From UBA2882 sp051877575 (GTDB lineage: Bacteria; Bacillota; Clostridia; Lachnospirales; Lachnospiraceae): a stretch of 64,000 bases of DNA. The stretch is taken from the NCBI GenBank assembly GCA_051877575.1, contig JBJEJA010000020.1, positions 62,001 to 126,000 of the forward strand. Reading direction: 5' to 3'. Positions 44,888 through 53,764 of this stretch are shown in pieces. A program made the translations under genes and the position numbers. Numbering within the stretch: position 1 is the stretch's first letter; every line of letters starts with the position of its first letter. The notes under the pieces are model-generated. The model was not told where the DNA came from and ran no database searches. It saw nothing but the letters and a program-made list of their open reading frames with translations.

Positions 44888-47485
44888 TCATCCGTTGAGC
44901 AGTGCACGTACTTTTTCTTTGACATCCGCCACTTCCCGTTCAAATTCCTTCGCCGAAATCCTCATGGCTCCGTGTCCCATAATAATGAGCTGCTCCAGCC
45001 CATCCGAAGTTGCCACTCTGACACGATGCTTTGAGCCGATGTCTCTGGTTACTTTTTCAATATACATATCTGCCGTTTCCGCCTCTTTGGTATAAACCAC
45101 ATGGATATTGTGATATTTTCCCACTTCTCCCATATTGCCCTTTACCTTATAGGCGTCAAACACCAATATCAGATGGCATTTGGTAAAACCCTGATAATCA
45201 CAGAGAATATCCATCAGCTTTCCGCGGGCGGCATCCAGATTCATTTTGGCCAGTTCTTTCAGCTCATCCCATGCAAAAATAATATTATAACCGTCCACCA
45301 GTAAATAATCTTCTACCGGTACCGTATTTTTATTCTGATATTTCCGATAATATTCTCCCGCATCCACACTTTTCCCGCCGGATACGTAACGGGTATTCCT
45401 GCTGCCATATTCCCTGCGCTTTGCCTGTCCGAATTCCCGCAGCATGATTTCTTCCAGTTCTTTATCCTGCCGGGCACTTTCCTTATATTCCTGTTTCTGC
45501 TTTTCCCGTTCAATCTTTTTTCGTATTTTATCATCCAGCGTTTCCGATGTATCCGTGCTTTCCAATCTATGGCTGTCCATATGCATATACTCACGCACTT
45601 CATCCCATTTCACATAAAAACCGGAACCGTGGGCGCAAAATACTGAGCCTGTGGGATGCTCCGCATCCTCTTCGCTGTCATATCCGATCTGCGCCACTAC
45701 TTCTTCTGCATTGTGGCACGGACCGTATCCGGCAGCCTGCAATTGTAACCTGCCCCTGCCCTTCGTATAGGCATGGACCTCACTCATATAATCCACCGCC
45801 GTTGCAACCGGCACTTTTCCCGTCAAAACGGACATTTCTCCTTCCGTATGCGGCGGCCGGAAGTTTCCGTTCATCCGTTGGACATCACCCATGGCTCTGC
45901 CGATCTGCTCTGTAGGAACTTCCAGTTCAAAAGTATAATAGGGTTCCAAAAGCACACTCTCTGCGCTCTTTAATCCCTGTCGGACCGCCCGGTAGGTTGC
46001 CTGTCTGAAATCTCCGCCCTCCGTATGCTTCAGATGTGCTCTTCCGGCAACCAACGTAATCCGCATATCCGTGATCGGCGATCCGGTCAAAACTCCGGGA
46101 TGCTCCCTTTCGGCAAGATGCGTCAGAATCAAACGCTGCCAGTTCAAATCCAGTTCATCCTCGCTAACTTCCGTATCAAAGATCAATCCGCTCCCTTCCG
46201 GAAGCGGTTCCATCAAAAGATGTACTTCCGCATAATGTTTTAACGGTTCGAAATGCCCCACACCTTCCACTGCATGTGCAATCGTTTCTTTATACACAAT
46301 ACTGCCTGCGCCAAAATCAACCGACGCACCAAAGCGTTCCCGTATCACGGCTTTTAATATTTCCAACTGCACCTTTCCCATAATACGGACATGAATTTCC
46401 TGCAACGCTTCATTCCATACCACATGCAGTCCCGGATCTTCCTCTTCCAGCCGGCGAAGCTTTGAAAGCATCGTAACCGGATCTTCCTCTTCCGGCAAAA
46501 CAACCTGATAGGTCATAACAGGAGAAAGCACCGGTTCTTCCGTCTCTTCCTCTATGCCGATTCCCTGTCCCGGATAAGTTTTTACCGGACCGGTAACCGC
46601 ACAGACACAGCCCGCCTCTGCTTCCATTCGTAATTCATATTTCGTGCCGGAATACAACCTGATCTGGTCAACTTTTTCCCCTTCCAGCATTCCTTTCACC
46701 GGCAGACTCCCGCCTGTGATCTTTAAATAAGTCAGACGGTTTCCCTGCTCATCCCTGGCAATCTTATAGACCTTTGCGCCGAATTCTTCCGGATAACGCA
46801 GCTCACAGCAGTAATCTCCGATCCCCTCTAAAAACTGCTCTATGCCCGTAAATTTTAAGGCAGATCCGAAATAGCAGGGAAATAATTTTCTCTCCGCAAT
46901 CAGAAGAGCTACGGTATCCTTACTTAAGCTGCCGCTTTCCAAAAACTCCTCCACGGCACTTTCCGAAGTCATGGCCGCTTCTTCCATGAAGTCGTTTCCG
47001 TCGGAAAAATCCAGAAATTCTCCCTTCAGTCTTTTACCCATTTCCGAAAGAAATGCCCGCTTTCTCTGCACGCCGAAATCTTCACCCAGCAAATCCACTT
47101 TATTGACAAACACAAAAGTCGGAATATGATACTGTTCCAGCAGTCTCCATAACGTCTCCGTATGCGCCTGAACACCGTCTGTCCCGCTGATGACCAGTAT
47201 AGCATAATCCAGCACCTGCAGCGTGCGCTCCATCTCCATGGAAAAATCCACATGTCCCGGGGTATCCAACAAAGTCATTTCCAACTCTTCCGCTACAATT
47301 CTTGCCTGCTTGGAAAAGATTGTGATGCCTCTCTGCCGCTCCAATGCAAACGTATCCAGATAAGCATCCTGATGATCTACCCTTCCCATATTCCGAATAG
47401 TTCCGCCACAATAAAGCAGCGCCTCCGATAAAGTTGTTTTTCCCGCATCCACATGGGCTAAAATGCCGACTACCGGCTTTTTCAT
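44888..47485 (-). CDS. EF-G/TetM-like translation GTPase fused to YacP/Rae1-like NYN domain
   Basis: A 865-residue protein. Residues 1-650 form a ribosomal-protection/EF-G-like GTPase: G1 AHVDAGKTT, G3 DTPGH, G4 NKVD, then EF-G domains II-V. A basic linker of about 70 residues follows, rich in KKIEREKQKQ. The last 145 residues are a YacP-like NYN domain (YLLVDGYNIIFAWDEL, LVFDAYKVKG, ETADMYIEKVTRD, VATSDGLEQ) with the acidic residues expected of the nuclease. Bacillus YacP (Rae1) cleaves mRNA in the ribosomal A site. A ribosome-targeted GTPase-nuclease is implied. Tetracycline resistance should not be assumed. The start at 47485 has GAAGGACGG. Confidence 0.85.
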   Translation of the reverse strand: MKKPVVGILAHVDAGKTTLSEALLYCGGTIRNMGRVDHQDAYLDTFALERQRGITIFSKQARIVAEELEMTLLDTPGHVDFSMEMERTLQVLDYAILVISGTDGVQAHTETLWRLLEQYHIPTFVFVNKVDLLGEDFGVQRKRAFLSEMGKRLKGEFLDFSDGNDFMEEAAMTSESAVEEFLESGSLSKDTVALLIAERKLFPCYFGSALKFTGIEQFLEGIGDYCCELRYPEEFGAKVYKIARDEQGNRLTYLKITGGSLPVKGMLEGEKVDQIRLYSGTKYELRMEAEAGCVCAVTGPVKTYPGQGIGIEEETEEPVLSPVMTYQVVLPEEEDPVTMLSKLRRLEEEDPGLHVVWNEALQEIHVRIMGKVQLEILKAVIRERFGASVDFGAGSIVYKETIAHAVEGVGHFEPLKHYAEVHLLMEPLPEGSGLIFDTEVSEDELDLNWQRLILTHLAEREHPGVLTGSPITDMRITLVAGRAHLKHTEGGDFRQATYRAVRQGLKSAESVLLEPYYTFELEVPTEQIGRAMGDVQRMNGNFRPPHTEGEMSVLTGKVPVATAVDYMSEVHAYTKGRGRLQLQAAGYGPCHNAEEVVAQIGYDSEEDAEHPTGSVFCAHGSGFYVKWDEVREYMHMDSHRLESTDTSETLDDKIRKKIEREKQKQEYKESARQDKELEEIMLREFGQAKRREYGSRNTRYVSGGKSVDAGEYYRKYQNKNTVPVEDYLLVDGYNIIFAWDELKELAKMNLDAARGKLMDILCDYQGFTKCHLILVFDAYKVKGNMGEVGKYHNIHVVYTKEAETADMYIEKVTRDIGSKHRVRVATSDGLEQLIIMGHGAMRISAKEFEREVADVKEKVRALLNG

Positions 47486-47624
47486 AGTACATCCGTCCTT
47501 CAAAATCAAAGCAAAATGCCGTATCTTTACTTTTTCTCCTATCAGTATAAAAAACTCGTCAGGTCGCGTCAACTCTTTTCGGATGTCCTCATAAACTGCT
47601 TACGGTGCGACAAAACATAAGCAT

Positions 47625-48233
47625 CTATCGTAACATATCTCCTTCGGTGGAAATTGTCACAACATTCCACGGAATGAATTTCCCGCTTTGCTCCAAAGCC
47701 TGTCTGACAGCCCGCTCGATACCGCCGCAACAAGGCACTTCCATCCGCACTACAGTGATGCTCACGACATCATGAGCCATAATAATCTGCGAAAGCTTCT
47801 CCGTATAATCCACAGCATCCAGCTTGGGACAACCGATCAATGTCACTTTATTTTTTATAAACTCCTGATGAAACCTGCTATAGGCATACGCTGTACAGTC
47901 AGCAGCGACTAACAGATTTGCCCCGTTAAAATAAGGTGCCTTTACCGGTACAAGTTTCAACTGAATGGGCCATTGGGAAAGTCTGATTGATTTTTCCGCC
48001 TGTGCTGCCCTTACCGCTTCCTCGTTATAGGCAGGTGCCTCTCTTTCTTCAAAGCTGATTGCATCGACAGGGCAGGCCGGCAGACAGTCTCCAAGTCCGT
48101 CACAATAATCCTCCCTTAACAATCCGGCTTTACCGTCTACCATGCCAATGGCACCTTCATGACATGCACTGACGCAAATACCGCATCCGTTACATTTTTC
48201 TTCATCGATCCGAATGATTTTTCTGATCATCAT
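47625..48233 (-). CDS. 4Fe-4S binding protein
   Basis: A 202-residue protein. The N-terminus has two cluster motifs, CNGCGICVSAC and a variant CDGLGDCLPACP. The C-terminal half has three further cysteine motifs: AADCTAY, IGCPKLD and VPCCGG. Proteins of this form sit beside a Crp/Fnr-type regulator and sometimes hydroxylamine reductase in Clostridia; here the hydroxylamine reductase gene is absent. Redox or nitrosative-stress role is likely but not proven. A GAGGAGG site precedes the ATGATG start. It is divergent from the regulator at 48351. Confidence 0.85.
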   Translation of the reverse strand: MMIRKIIRIDEEKCNGCGICVSACHEGAIGMVDGKAGLLREDYCDGLGDCLPACPVDAISFEEREAPAYNEEAVRAAQAEKSIRLSQWPIQLKLVPVKAPYFNGANLLVAADCTAYAYSRFHQEFIKNKVTLIGCPKLDAVDYTEKLSQIIMAHDVVSITVVRMEVPCCGGIERAVRQALEQSGKFIPWNVVTISTEGDMLR

Positions 48234-48318
48234 TTTATCCTCCTCTATTGACTAAGAAATTTTTGGAATGTTATTTTTACTTTTCGGGATAATCATAATA
48301 AAAAAAGTAAAATGTGTC

Positions 48319-48334
48319 TGTTGCATTTGCAACA
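48319..48334. promoter_or_regulatory. Palindrome between the 4Fe-4S gene and the Crp/Fnr gene
   Basis: A perfect 7-2-7 inverted repeat (TGTTGCA-TT-TGCAACA) in the 117-base divergent intergenic region, 17 bases before the regulator start. Candidate binding site of the regulator itself, controlling both genes. Confidence 0.5.
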
Positions 48335-48350
48335 AAGAGGATGGAAAAAA

Positions 48351-49016
48351 ATGCAATATATATCTGTTCTGAAAAAAATGGGACTATTTGCCGGCATGGA
48401 ACCTGATGAAATCGCGGCAGCCCTGCATTGCCTTCACGCCGAAAGCCGCTTATTTCATAAAGGAGAATATATATTTCATGAAGGAGAAACGATAACTTGT
48501 ATTGCCGTTTTAGCCGATGGGAAATTACTGATTCAAAGAAATGATTATTGGGGCAACCAAAGCCTTCTGTATCTGTTGGAAACCGGAGAGCTGTTTGGAG
48601 GTGCTTACATTGCCCCCGGCGGCGGTGCACTGCTCCATGATATTGTCGCGGCCGAGGACAGCATAGTGATCTTTTTTCATGTCCAAAAAATCCTAACCCG
48701 CTGCCCTTCCGACTGCAAATATCAGATCAAATTGATCCAAAACCTGTTTTTCACTCTATCCGAAAAGAACCGAAAACTGGCACAAAAACTCAACTATATG
48801 GCTCAGCGTACGATAAGAGACAAATTACTTTCCTATCTTTCAGACCAATCCATGGAAAAAGGGACTTCGTCTTTTGATATTCCCTTTAACCGCCAGCAGC
48901 TGGCAGATTTTCTGTCCGTTGACCGCAGTGCACTGTCAAAGGAGTTGTGCAAAATGCGTGATGACGGATTGTTGCGCTTTCACAAAAATCATTTTGAGTT
49001 AATTAAAATCGTTTGA
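48351..49016 (+). CDS. Crp/Fnr family transcriptional regulator
   Basis: A 221-residue protein. Residues 1-120 are a cyclic-nucleotide-binding-like sensor domain (FHKGEYIFHEGETITCIAVL, GELFGG), residues 145-221 a winged helix with FNRQQLADFLSVDRSALSKEL. No Fnr-type N-terminal cysteine cluster is seen; the single Cys positions do not fit a [4Fe-4S] motif. It shares a divergent promoter region with the 4Fe-4S protein and probably controls it. The ATG at 48351 has an AAAGAGGATG site. Its last bases overlap the end of the acyl-AMP ligase gene. Confidence 0.88.
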   Translation: MQYISVLKKMGLFAGMEPDEIAAALHCLHAESRLFHKGEYIFHEGETITCIAVLADGKLLIQRNDYWGNQSLLYLLETGELFGGAYIAPGGGALLHDIVAAEDSIVIFFHVQKILTRCPSDCKYQIKLIQNLFFTLSEKNRKLAQKLNYMAQRTIRDKLLSYLSDQSMEKGTSSFDIPFNRQQLADFLSVDRSALSKELCKMRDDGLLRFHKNHFELIKIV

Positions 49017-50541
49017 TTTTTTTGGTGGTATTTTTTTCAAATTCCGTTTCACGGATCTTTAGTTTAAAAACTCTCTTGTACACCGGTGCGTTCTGATTAT
49101 ATGCGTCAATGATGCCCTGTATTTCATCCCGGAGATTTTTGATCTTCTTTTTCGCCGCATATTCATAATCCGGGAAAATCTCAGCTTCTATGACACCTTC
49201 GCTGTCACGCACCAGTACCTCCTGTACCAGACGGCTTTCTCCCAGTTTATTCTCAATTTCTTCCGGAGAAATATTTTCCCCGTTGGCAGTAATGATCAGA
49301 TTTTTCTTGCGCCCTGTCAGGAATACAAATCCTTCTTCGTCCACATAACCCAGATCGCCCGTTTTCAACCAGCCGTCTTCCAGACTTTCGGCGGTTTCCT
49401 CCGGCATATGATAATATCCCTGCATCACGCTGGAACCTTTGACCCACAATTCATCATCCACTACCTTCGCCTCGCAGTTTGGCATCAGCTTACCTACAGA
49501 GCCCTCTTTATTATGCCAGCTTAAATTAGTACTGATGACCGGTGAACACTCCGTCATACCGTAGCCTTGCAGAATGGTAATGCCATAACGCTTAAAGGTT
49601 TCTATGTATGCAGGGTTCAGATAGGCACCGCCGCTGCATATGGTGTGAAACTGCTTTCCGAATACCTTGGCCTTGACAATAGGGGCCGGCATCCATGCAG
49701 CATCCTCCAGTTTTTTGGCAAGCGTCTCGATCATAAGCGGAACCATCAATATCATGTTGGGCTCAAACAGCTTGATATTCTTGGCAACCCGCATTAAGGA
49801 ATCATTGATGCAGATGACACTTCCCAAAGAAAGTGCTTTTAAAATATCCATACTCAGGCAATAGGCATGATGAATGGGAAGCACAGACATAATAACGGTT
49901 CCCGGTTCAATCCGCATGTCCAGACAGGTTGCATTCTCTGCCAGATTGCGATGAGTCAGCATGACTCCTTTACTTTTGCCCGTTGTTCCCGATGTAAACA
50001 TAATTGTGGCCAACTCTTCCGGTTTCGGCTGGTAGCCATATCCCGGCTTCTGCTCCCCGATCAGTTTCCGGAATGCCAAAGCACCGTCGACCGCGCTTTC
50101 CTCAGCCATGGAAATCACATGTTTTAATCCCGGGCATGCCTTCAAAGCTTCCGCTGCCACCTGTGCCTTGCTTTCATCATAGACAAGGGTTGTAACCTCC
50201 GCACGATTCAGCAGATCACATAAATCCTCAGCAGGCAGTTGGGCATCCAAAGGAACCGCAACACTACCGCTGTTCACAATTCCCATATAAGCCACAACCC
50301 ACGCATAGGAAGTGGTTCCCAGAATAGCAATATGCCCTTTCTGCTCTCCAAGGGATTCCAGTACCGCAGAAAAACATTCCGAATCGTTTTTGAATGTGGT
50401 ATAAGTTTTGCTTTCAACCGCAACAGCCTTTTTTCCTTCGGCATCAGCCCGCTTTACCTTGTAACGGAATGCATCCCAGGAGCCGTGAGCCGCTTCTGAT
50501 TTTACCAGAAGTTCACGAATTGTACTGCTTTGAACATCCAT
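49003..50541 (-). CDS. AMP-dependent acyl ligase
   Basis: A 512-residue ANL-family adenylating enzyme. P-loop TIMFTSGTTGKSKGVMLTHRN (in part), GYGMTECSPVIS, the TGDLGYVDEEG hinge and a C-terminal domain with KKIKRF giving the catalytic lysine of NTTKKIKRF are visible. It would activate a fatty or carboxylic acid as acyl-AMP and load it on CoA or, more likely here, on the small carrier protein encoded just upstream. Last gene of the operon at 49003-53593. Confidence 0.88.
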   Translation of the reverse strand: MDVQSSTIRELLVKSEAAHGSWDAFRYKVKRADAEGKKAVAVESKTYTTFKNDSECFSAVLESLGEQKGHIAILGTTSYAWVVAYMGIVNSGSVAVPLDAQLPAEDLCDLLNRAEVTTLVYDESKAQVAAEALKACPGLKHVISMAEESAVDGALAFRKLIGEQKPGYGYQPKPEELATIMFTSGTTGKSKGVMLTHRNLAENATCLDMRIEPGTVIMSVLPIHHAYCLSMDILKALSLGSVICINDSLMRVAKNIKLFEPNMILMVPLMIETLAKKLEDAAWMPAPIVKAKVFGKQFHTICSGGAYLNPAYIETFKRYGITILQGYGMTECSPVISTNLSWHNKEGSVGKLMPNCEAKVVDDELWVKGSSVMQGYYHMPEETAESLEDGWLKTGDLGYVDEEGFVFLTGRKKNLIITANGENISPEEIENKLGESRLVQEVLVRDSEGVIEAEIFPDYEYAAKKKIKNLRDEIQGIIDAYNQNAPVYKRVFKLKIRETEFEKNTTKKIKRF

Positions 50542-50556
50542 ATCGTTCCCCTCCCG

Positions 50557-50784
50557 TTATTTACTGATCTTTTCCAAATAGTCAACCGCTTCCTGCACTG
50601 TACGGATATCCGCAGCCTCTTCCTGCACAATTTCCAGATCAAACTCATCCTCGATCTCGCCCAGCATGCTCATAAAATCAAAGGAAGTAAATCCCAGATC
50701 CTCCATAAAACGGGATTCCGGTTTGATATCCTCCTTTTCCACTTCCACATAATTCACAATGATATTGACTAATTTTTCAAACAT
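50557..50784 (-). CDS. Acyl/peptidyl carrier protein
   Basis: A 75-residue carrier protein. The phosphopantetheine site is Ser34 in the MEDLGFTSFDFMSML segment (canonical DSL replaced by TSF). It is separate from any fatty acid synthase genes, so it is probably dedicated to the neighbouring ligase and condensation protein. GGAGAGAGGG precedes the ATG at 50784. Confidence 0.9.
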   Translation of the reverse strand: MFEKLVNIIVNYVEVEKEDIKPESRFMEDLGFTSFDFMSMLGEIEDEFDLEIVQEEAADIRTVQEAVDYLEKISK

Positions 50785-50850
50785 AATTTCCCTCTCTCCA
50801 TTCTCTTTCATTTACAAGTTTTATATGTATCCTTTTGGGAAAACCGCATC

Positions 50851-52248
50851 CTATATCAGCTTGATGATCTCACCGATCTTTAAGTTCGGACTTTCAATCC
50901 CCTTGAACATGATCTTGCACATGTAATAATAGAAATACTCTAAAGTTTCTTTGGTCACCGCCGCCGTCTGATGTTCAAAATTAAAATCCAATCCGTTATC
51001 GTCAGCTCTGTGCATAACCGTCAGATACATTGCCTGAGTCGTTGCACCGTTGGGATACCATTTGGTCTTATATTTGATATCCCCAAGCTTACTCAGTCCC
51101 TTGTCCTTTAATGTCATTGGCTGATAGGTCAGTGACATCGGCTCATAGGTTCTCCCCGGCTCTATCGGATACAATTCCCTTCGATATGCAAAATATTCCA
51201 CGGGATCAAAATTCGTATGCCGGAAAGTTTCATTCTGGGCATCCCGGATCATATGAATCCCTTCCAGGAAAGTCGCATCCTCCGAAATGATCGTACGGAA
51301 CGGGAATGAATGGATCCTGGTCCCGCCGGACTTTTTCTCTGCCAGAGTTGCTCTTCTTGCATAAGCCACATTGATAGATACATCATCGTTTCCGTTCATT
51401 TTCTGCAAATAGGTCCGAATACCCATGATCAACAGACACTGTAACGATATATGCTGTTGCTCACAAAAGTTCATCAGGCGCGTTGTCGGTTCCTCTTCCA
51501 GATGAAAAATATCCAATGCCGAATCTACGTTTTGGGATATAAATAATGCTGCCCTGGCATTTGGATTTTTCTTTCTCTCCTCTTCCAGCGCTTTCGGTCC
51601 GTCGATTCCGTTATAGATCGGTTCCGATTCCCCGATCAATTTGCGGAAATATTCCCGATCCCTCTGCTGCGCCTTGCTTCCGGCTTCATATTCCAGATCC
51701 TTTTGCAACTGCTCAATATAAGAACGCATGTCTTTGGGATATTCCACTCCTTCAAACATGGCATTGCTGTAAATCTCGATGATATCTTTCAAAAACAGGA
51801 TCAGTGACTGTGCATCCAGCGTCAAATGATCTCCCAGAAGATAGACACCCTGGTTTCCATCCGGCGTTTTAATGATGACAATCCGGTTCATGGGGGAGTC
51901 CTCTCTTTGAAAAGGAACTCTTGTCCATGCCTTCATAATCTCTTCCGCTTCTTCCATGGTTTTCCCGGTAAAATCGACATATTCGATTTCCCGTTCCTCT
52001 TTCTCAACCACATACTGATACCACTGCTTCTCTTTTTTATCATAGGCAAAACGCAGGCGCATTGACTCACAGCGTTCATATGCTTTATAAATTGCCTTCC
52101 GCAGCACATCAATGTCCAGCTCATATTCAATGGTTAGGCTGGTCCCCACATTCACAACCTCTTTTTTAGGGCAGTAATCCAAATAATAAAAATGGAATTT
52201 CTGTGCAACCGTCAACGGATAGGTCTTATAACCTTTTCTTGTTTTCAT
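50851..52248 (-). CDS. Free-standing condensation-domain protein
   Basis: A 465-residue protein with the chloramphenicol-acetyltransferase-like fold of NRPS condensation domains. The opening YPLTVAQKFHFYYLDY resembles the C1 motif; the active-site HHxxxDG appears as GDHLTLDA, keeping the second His but with Asp in place of the first. There are no adenylation or carrier domains attached. It may transfer an acyl group from the carrier protein to an amine or alcohol acceptor. Its frame meets that of the hydrolase gene by a four-base overlap. Confidence 0.82.
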   Translation of the reverse strand: MKTRKGYKTYPLTVAQKFHFYYLDYCPKKEVVNVGTSLTIEYELDIDVLRKAIYKAYERCESMRLRFAYDKKEKQWYQYVVEKEEREIEYVDFTGKTMEEAEEIMKAWTRVPFQREDSPMNRIVIIKTPDGNQGVYLLGDHLTLDAQSLILFLKDIIEIYSNAMFEGVEYPKDMRSYIEQLQKDLEYEAGSKAQQRDREYFRKLIGESEPIYNGIDGPKALEEERKKNPNARAALFISQNVDSALDIFHLEEEPTTRLMNFCEQQHISLQCLLIMGIRTYLQKMNGNDDVSINVAYARRATLAEKKSGGTRIHSFPFRTIISEDATFLEGIHMIRDAQNETFRHTNFDPVEYFAYRRELYPIEPGRTYEPMSLTYQPMTLKDKGLSKLGDIKYKTKWYPNGATTQAMYLTVMHRADDNGLDFNFEHQTAAVTKETLEYFYYYMCKIMFKGIESPNLKIGEIIKLI

Positions 52249-53216
52249 GCAGTTTCCTCCCCTTCCTTTTCACACATTTCTACAAACTCATCCAACGTCC
52301 TCTCATATAGCTCCATATTCTTGTAATAGCTTTCTCCGTGGGCAGCTTCTTCTACAATCAATATCCTCTTGGCAGATGCACAACAGTCATACATTTCCCG
52401 ACACATTGCGGTCGGTACAAACGTATCCTTGGAACCATGGATAAACAGAATCGGGATTTTCGCCTTGGCAACTTCTCTCTTGGCATTACACTCATCCATA
52501 CCATATCCTGCCAGCCTCTTGTTGATGATTTCCGCCCCCTGTATGGCAGGAAAAGCCGGCAGATGATACATGGTATTCAACACATGGGTAAAGACCTCTT
52601 TGGGAGAGGTAAAACCGCAATCCGATATCATGCCCTTTACCTGAGGCGGCAGTTCCATGCCGCTTGCCATCAATACCGTCGATCCGCCCATGGAAATCCC
52701 ATGCAGAAAAATTTCAATATCCGGTCCGCATTTCTGAAGCACCCAGTCAATCCAGCCCAATGCATCCTTTCTGTCCAGACATCCGAAACCGATATACTCG
52801 CCCTCACTGTCTCCATGGGCTCTGGCATCGGGATGCAACATGGCATAGCCATGGCGGAAATAATAGTCTGTCAACCCCGTAAAATCTGCCATCCCTTTGC
52901 TGGTATATCCGTGAAAGCAAATAACAACTCTCTTTTTTCCCGCATTTTCTTTGATTGCCGGAAAATATGTAGCATGAAGTTTTAACCCGTCAAAGGATGT
53001 CTGATATACATCCTCGTGAGGTTGTTCCAACATAAAAGCCTTTCTTTCTGCCAGAACATCCGCATACTGCGACCAATCCGTACCTGCCATTTTAATGGTA
53101 CGCTCCACATCCACTTTCTGCCGTTTCATGGTTCTTCCGTAAAAATAGAACGTTTCTGCCACGCCTGCCGCAGCAAGCGCTCCGATAACTGCAATTCCTT
53201 TTTTTATAATTCCCAT
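52245..53216 (-). CDS. Alpha/beta hydrolase
   Basis: A 323-residue hydrolase. An N-terminal hydrophobic segment (residues 5-25) may anchor it to the membrane. The nucleophile elbow is HGISMGGS (GxSxG), the oxyanion HGYTS loop precedes it, and the His and Asp of the triad lie in EEAAHGESY and HGSKDTFVP. It may release or remodel the product of the condensation protein. Confidence 0.88.
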   Translation of the reverse strand: MGIIKKGIAVIGALAAAGVAETFYFYGRTMKRQKVDVERTIKMAGTDWSQYADVLAERKAFMLEQPHEDVYQTSFDGLKLHATYFPAIKENAGKKRVVICFHGYTSKGMADFTGLTDYYFRHGYAMLHPDARAHGDSEGEYIGFGCLDRKDALGWIDWVLQKCGPDIEIFLHGISMGGSTVLMASGMELPPQVKGMISDCGFTSPKEVFTHVLNTMYHLPAFPAIQGAEIINKRLAGYGMDECNAKREVAKAKIPILFIHGSKDTFVPTAMCREMYDCCASAKRILIVEEAAHGESYYKNMELYERTLDEFVEMCEKEGEETA

Positions 53217-53251
53217 TTTTCCTCCTAATCCACTGTTTCAATGCTGACTGT

Positions 53252-53593
53252 TCATTTCTGCTTTTTTTTCGAGTCAATAATTTCCTTTAATCTGAGAGCC
53301 TTTTCAATATTTCCTTCTACCTTCAGCTTCTGCACGGTAAATGCCCATATGGGATCCAGCTTTCCTTCCGCTATTTTCTGAATCGTATCCGGATCCGAAG
53401 TGAACATGGCATCTCTGTCATGATACTCATAAGGCTCGACCGAAAGCTTTCCGTCCTTTACTTCTACATAAAATATGCCGCCGGCCTCTTCATCTTCAAT
53501 GTTGAACTGAAATGCAAGGTGTTCATGAATATCGCTTACATCCGTACCCATAAACCTGTTCTTCATTTCATAAAAGAAATCTGCATATGTCAT
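53252..53593 (-). CDS. SCP2 sterol-binding domain protein
   Basis: A 113-residue SCP2-like protein (EEAGGIFYVEVKDGKLSVEPY, AMFTSDPDTIQKIAEGKLDP) that can bind lipids or acyl chains in a hydrophobic tunnel. First gene of the operon, transcribed from the promoter at 53643-53672; it supports a lipid-related function for the cluster. Confidence 0.88.
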   Translation of the reverse strand: MTYADFFYEMKNRFMGTDVSDIHEHLAFQFNIEDEEAGGIFYVEVKDGKLSVEPYEYHDRDAMFTSDPDTIQKIAEGKLDPIWAFTVQKLKVEGNIEKALRLKEIIDSKKKQK

Positions 53594-53612
53594 TCCATTC
53601 TCCTTTCACAAT

Positions 53613-53629
53613 ATCGACCATTAGTCGAT
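53613..53629. promoter_or_regulatory. Putative TetR operator 2
   Basis: Inverted repeat ATCGAC-CATTA-GTCGAT, downstream of the -10 element of the SCP2 operon promoter, close to its ribosome binding site. Related in sequence to operator 1, so both may bind the divergent TetR protein. Confidence 0.6.
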
Positions 53630-53642
53630 TCTTTATAAAATC

Positions 53643-53672
53643 ATTATAGCACCCATTTCGACCGTCGGTCAA
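53643..53672 (-). promoter_or_regulatory. Promoter of the SCP2/hydrolase/condensation operon, with TetR operator 1
   Basis: On the minus strand TTGACC (53667-53672), 18-base spacer and perfect TATAAT (53643-53648). The palindrome TTCGACCGTCGGTCAA (53657-53672) overlaps the -35 element and spacer, an arrangement that should block RNA polymerase when occupied. Confidence 0.75.
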
Positions 53673-53690
53673 TTACGGACAAGATAAAAC

Positions 53691-53719
53691 TTGTTACAAT
53701 TTTTCTCTTATGTTACAAT
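53691..53719 (+). promoter_or_regulatory. Candidate promoter of the TetR gene
   Basis: TTGTTA (53691-53696), 17-base spacer and TACAAT (53714-53719). It lies on the far side of operator 1 from the SCP2 gene, 46 bases before the ATG at 53765. Confidence 0.55.
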
Positions 53720-53764
53720 TATTTACATAATGTTTGATACTGAATGGAAAGGTGGCTTTTTCAG

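Noticed and set aside
44888..47485. Tetracycline resistance gene
   Set aside because: The GTPase part resembles TetM-type proteins, but the NYN fusion and divergent sequence make a resistance call unsafe.
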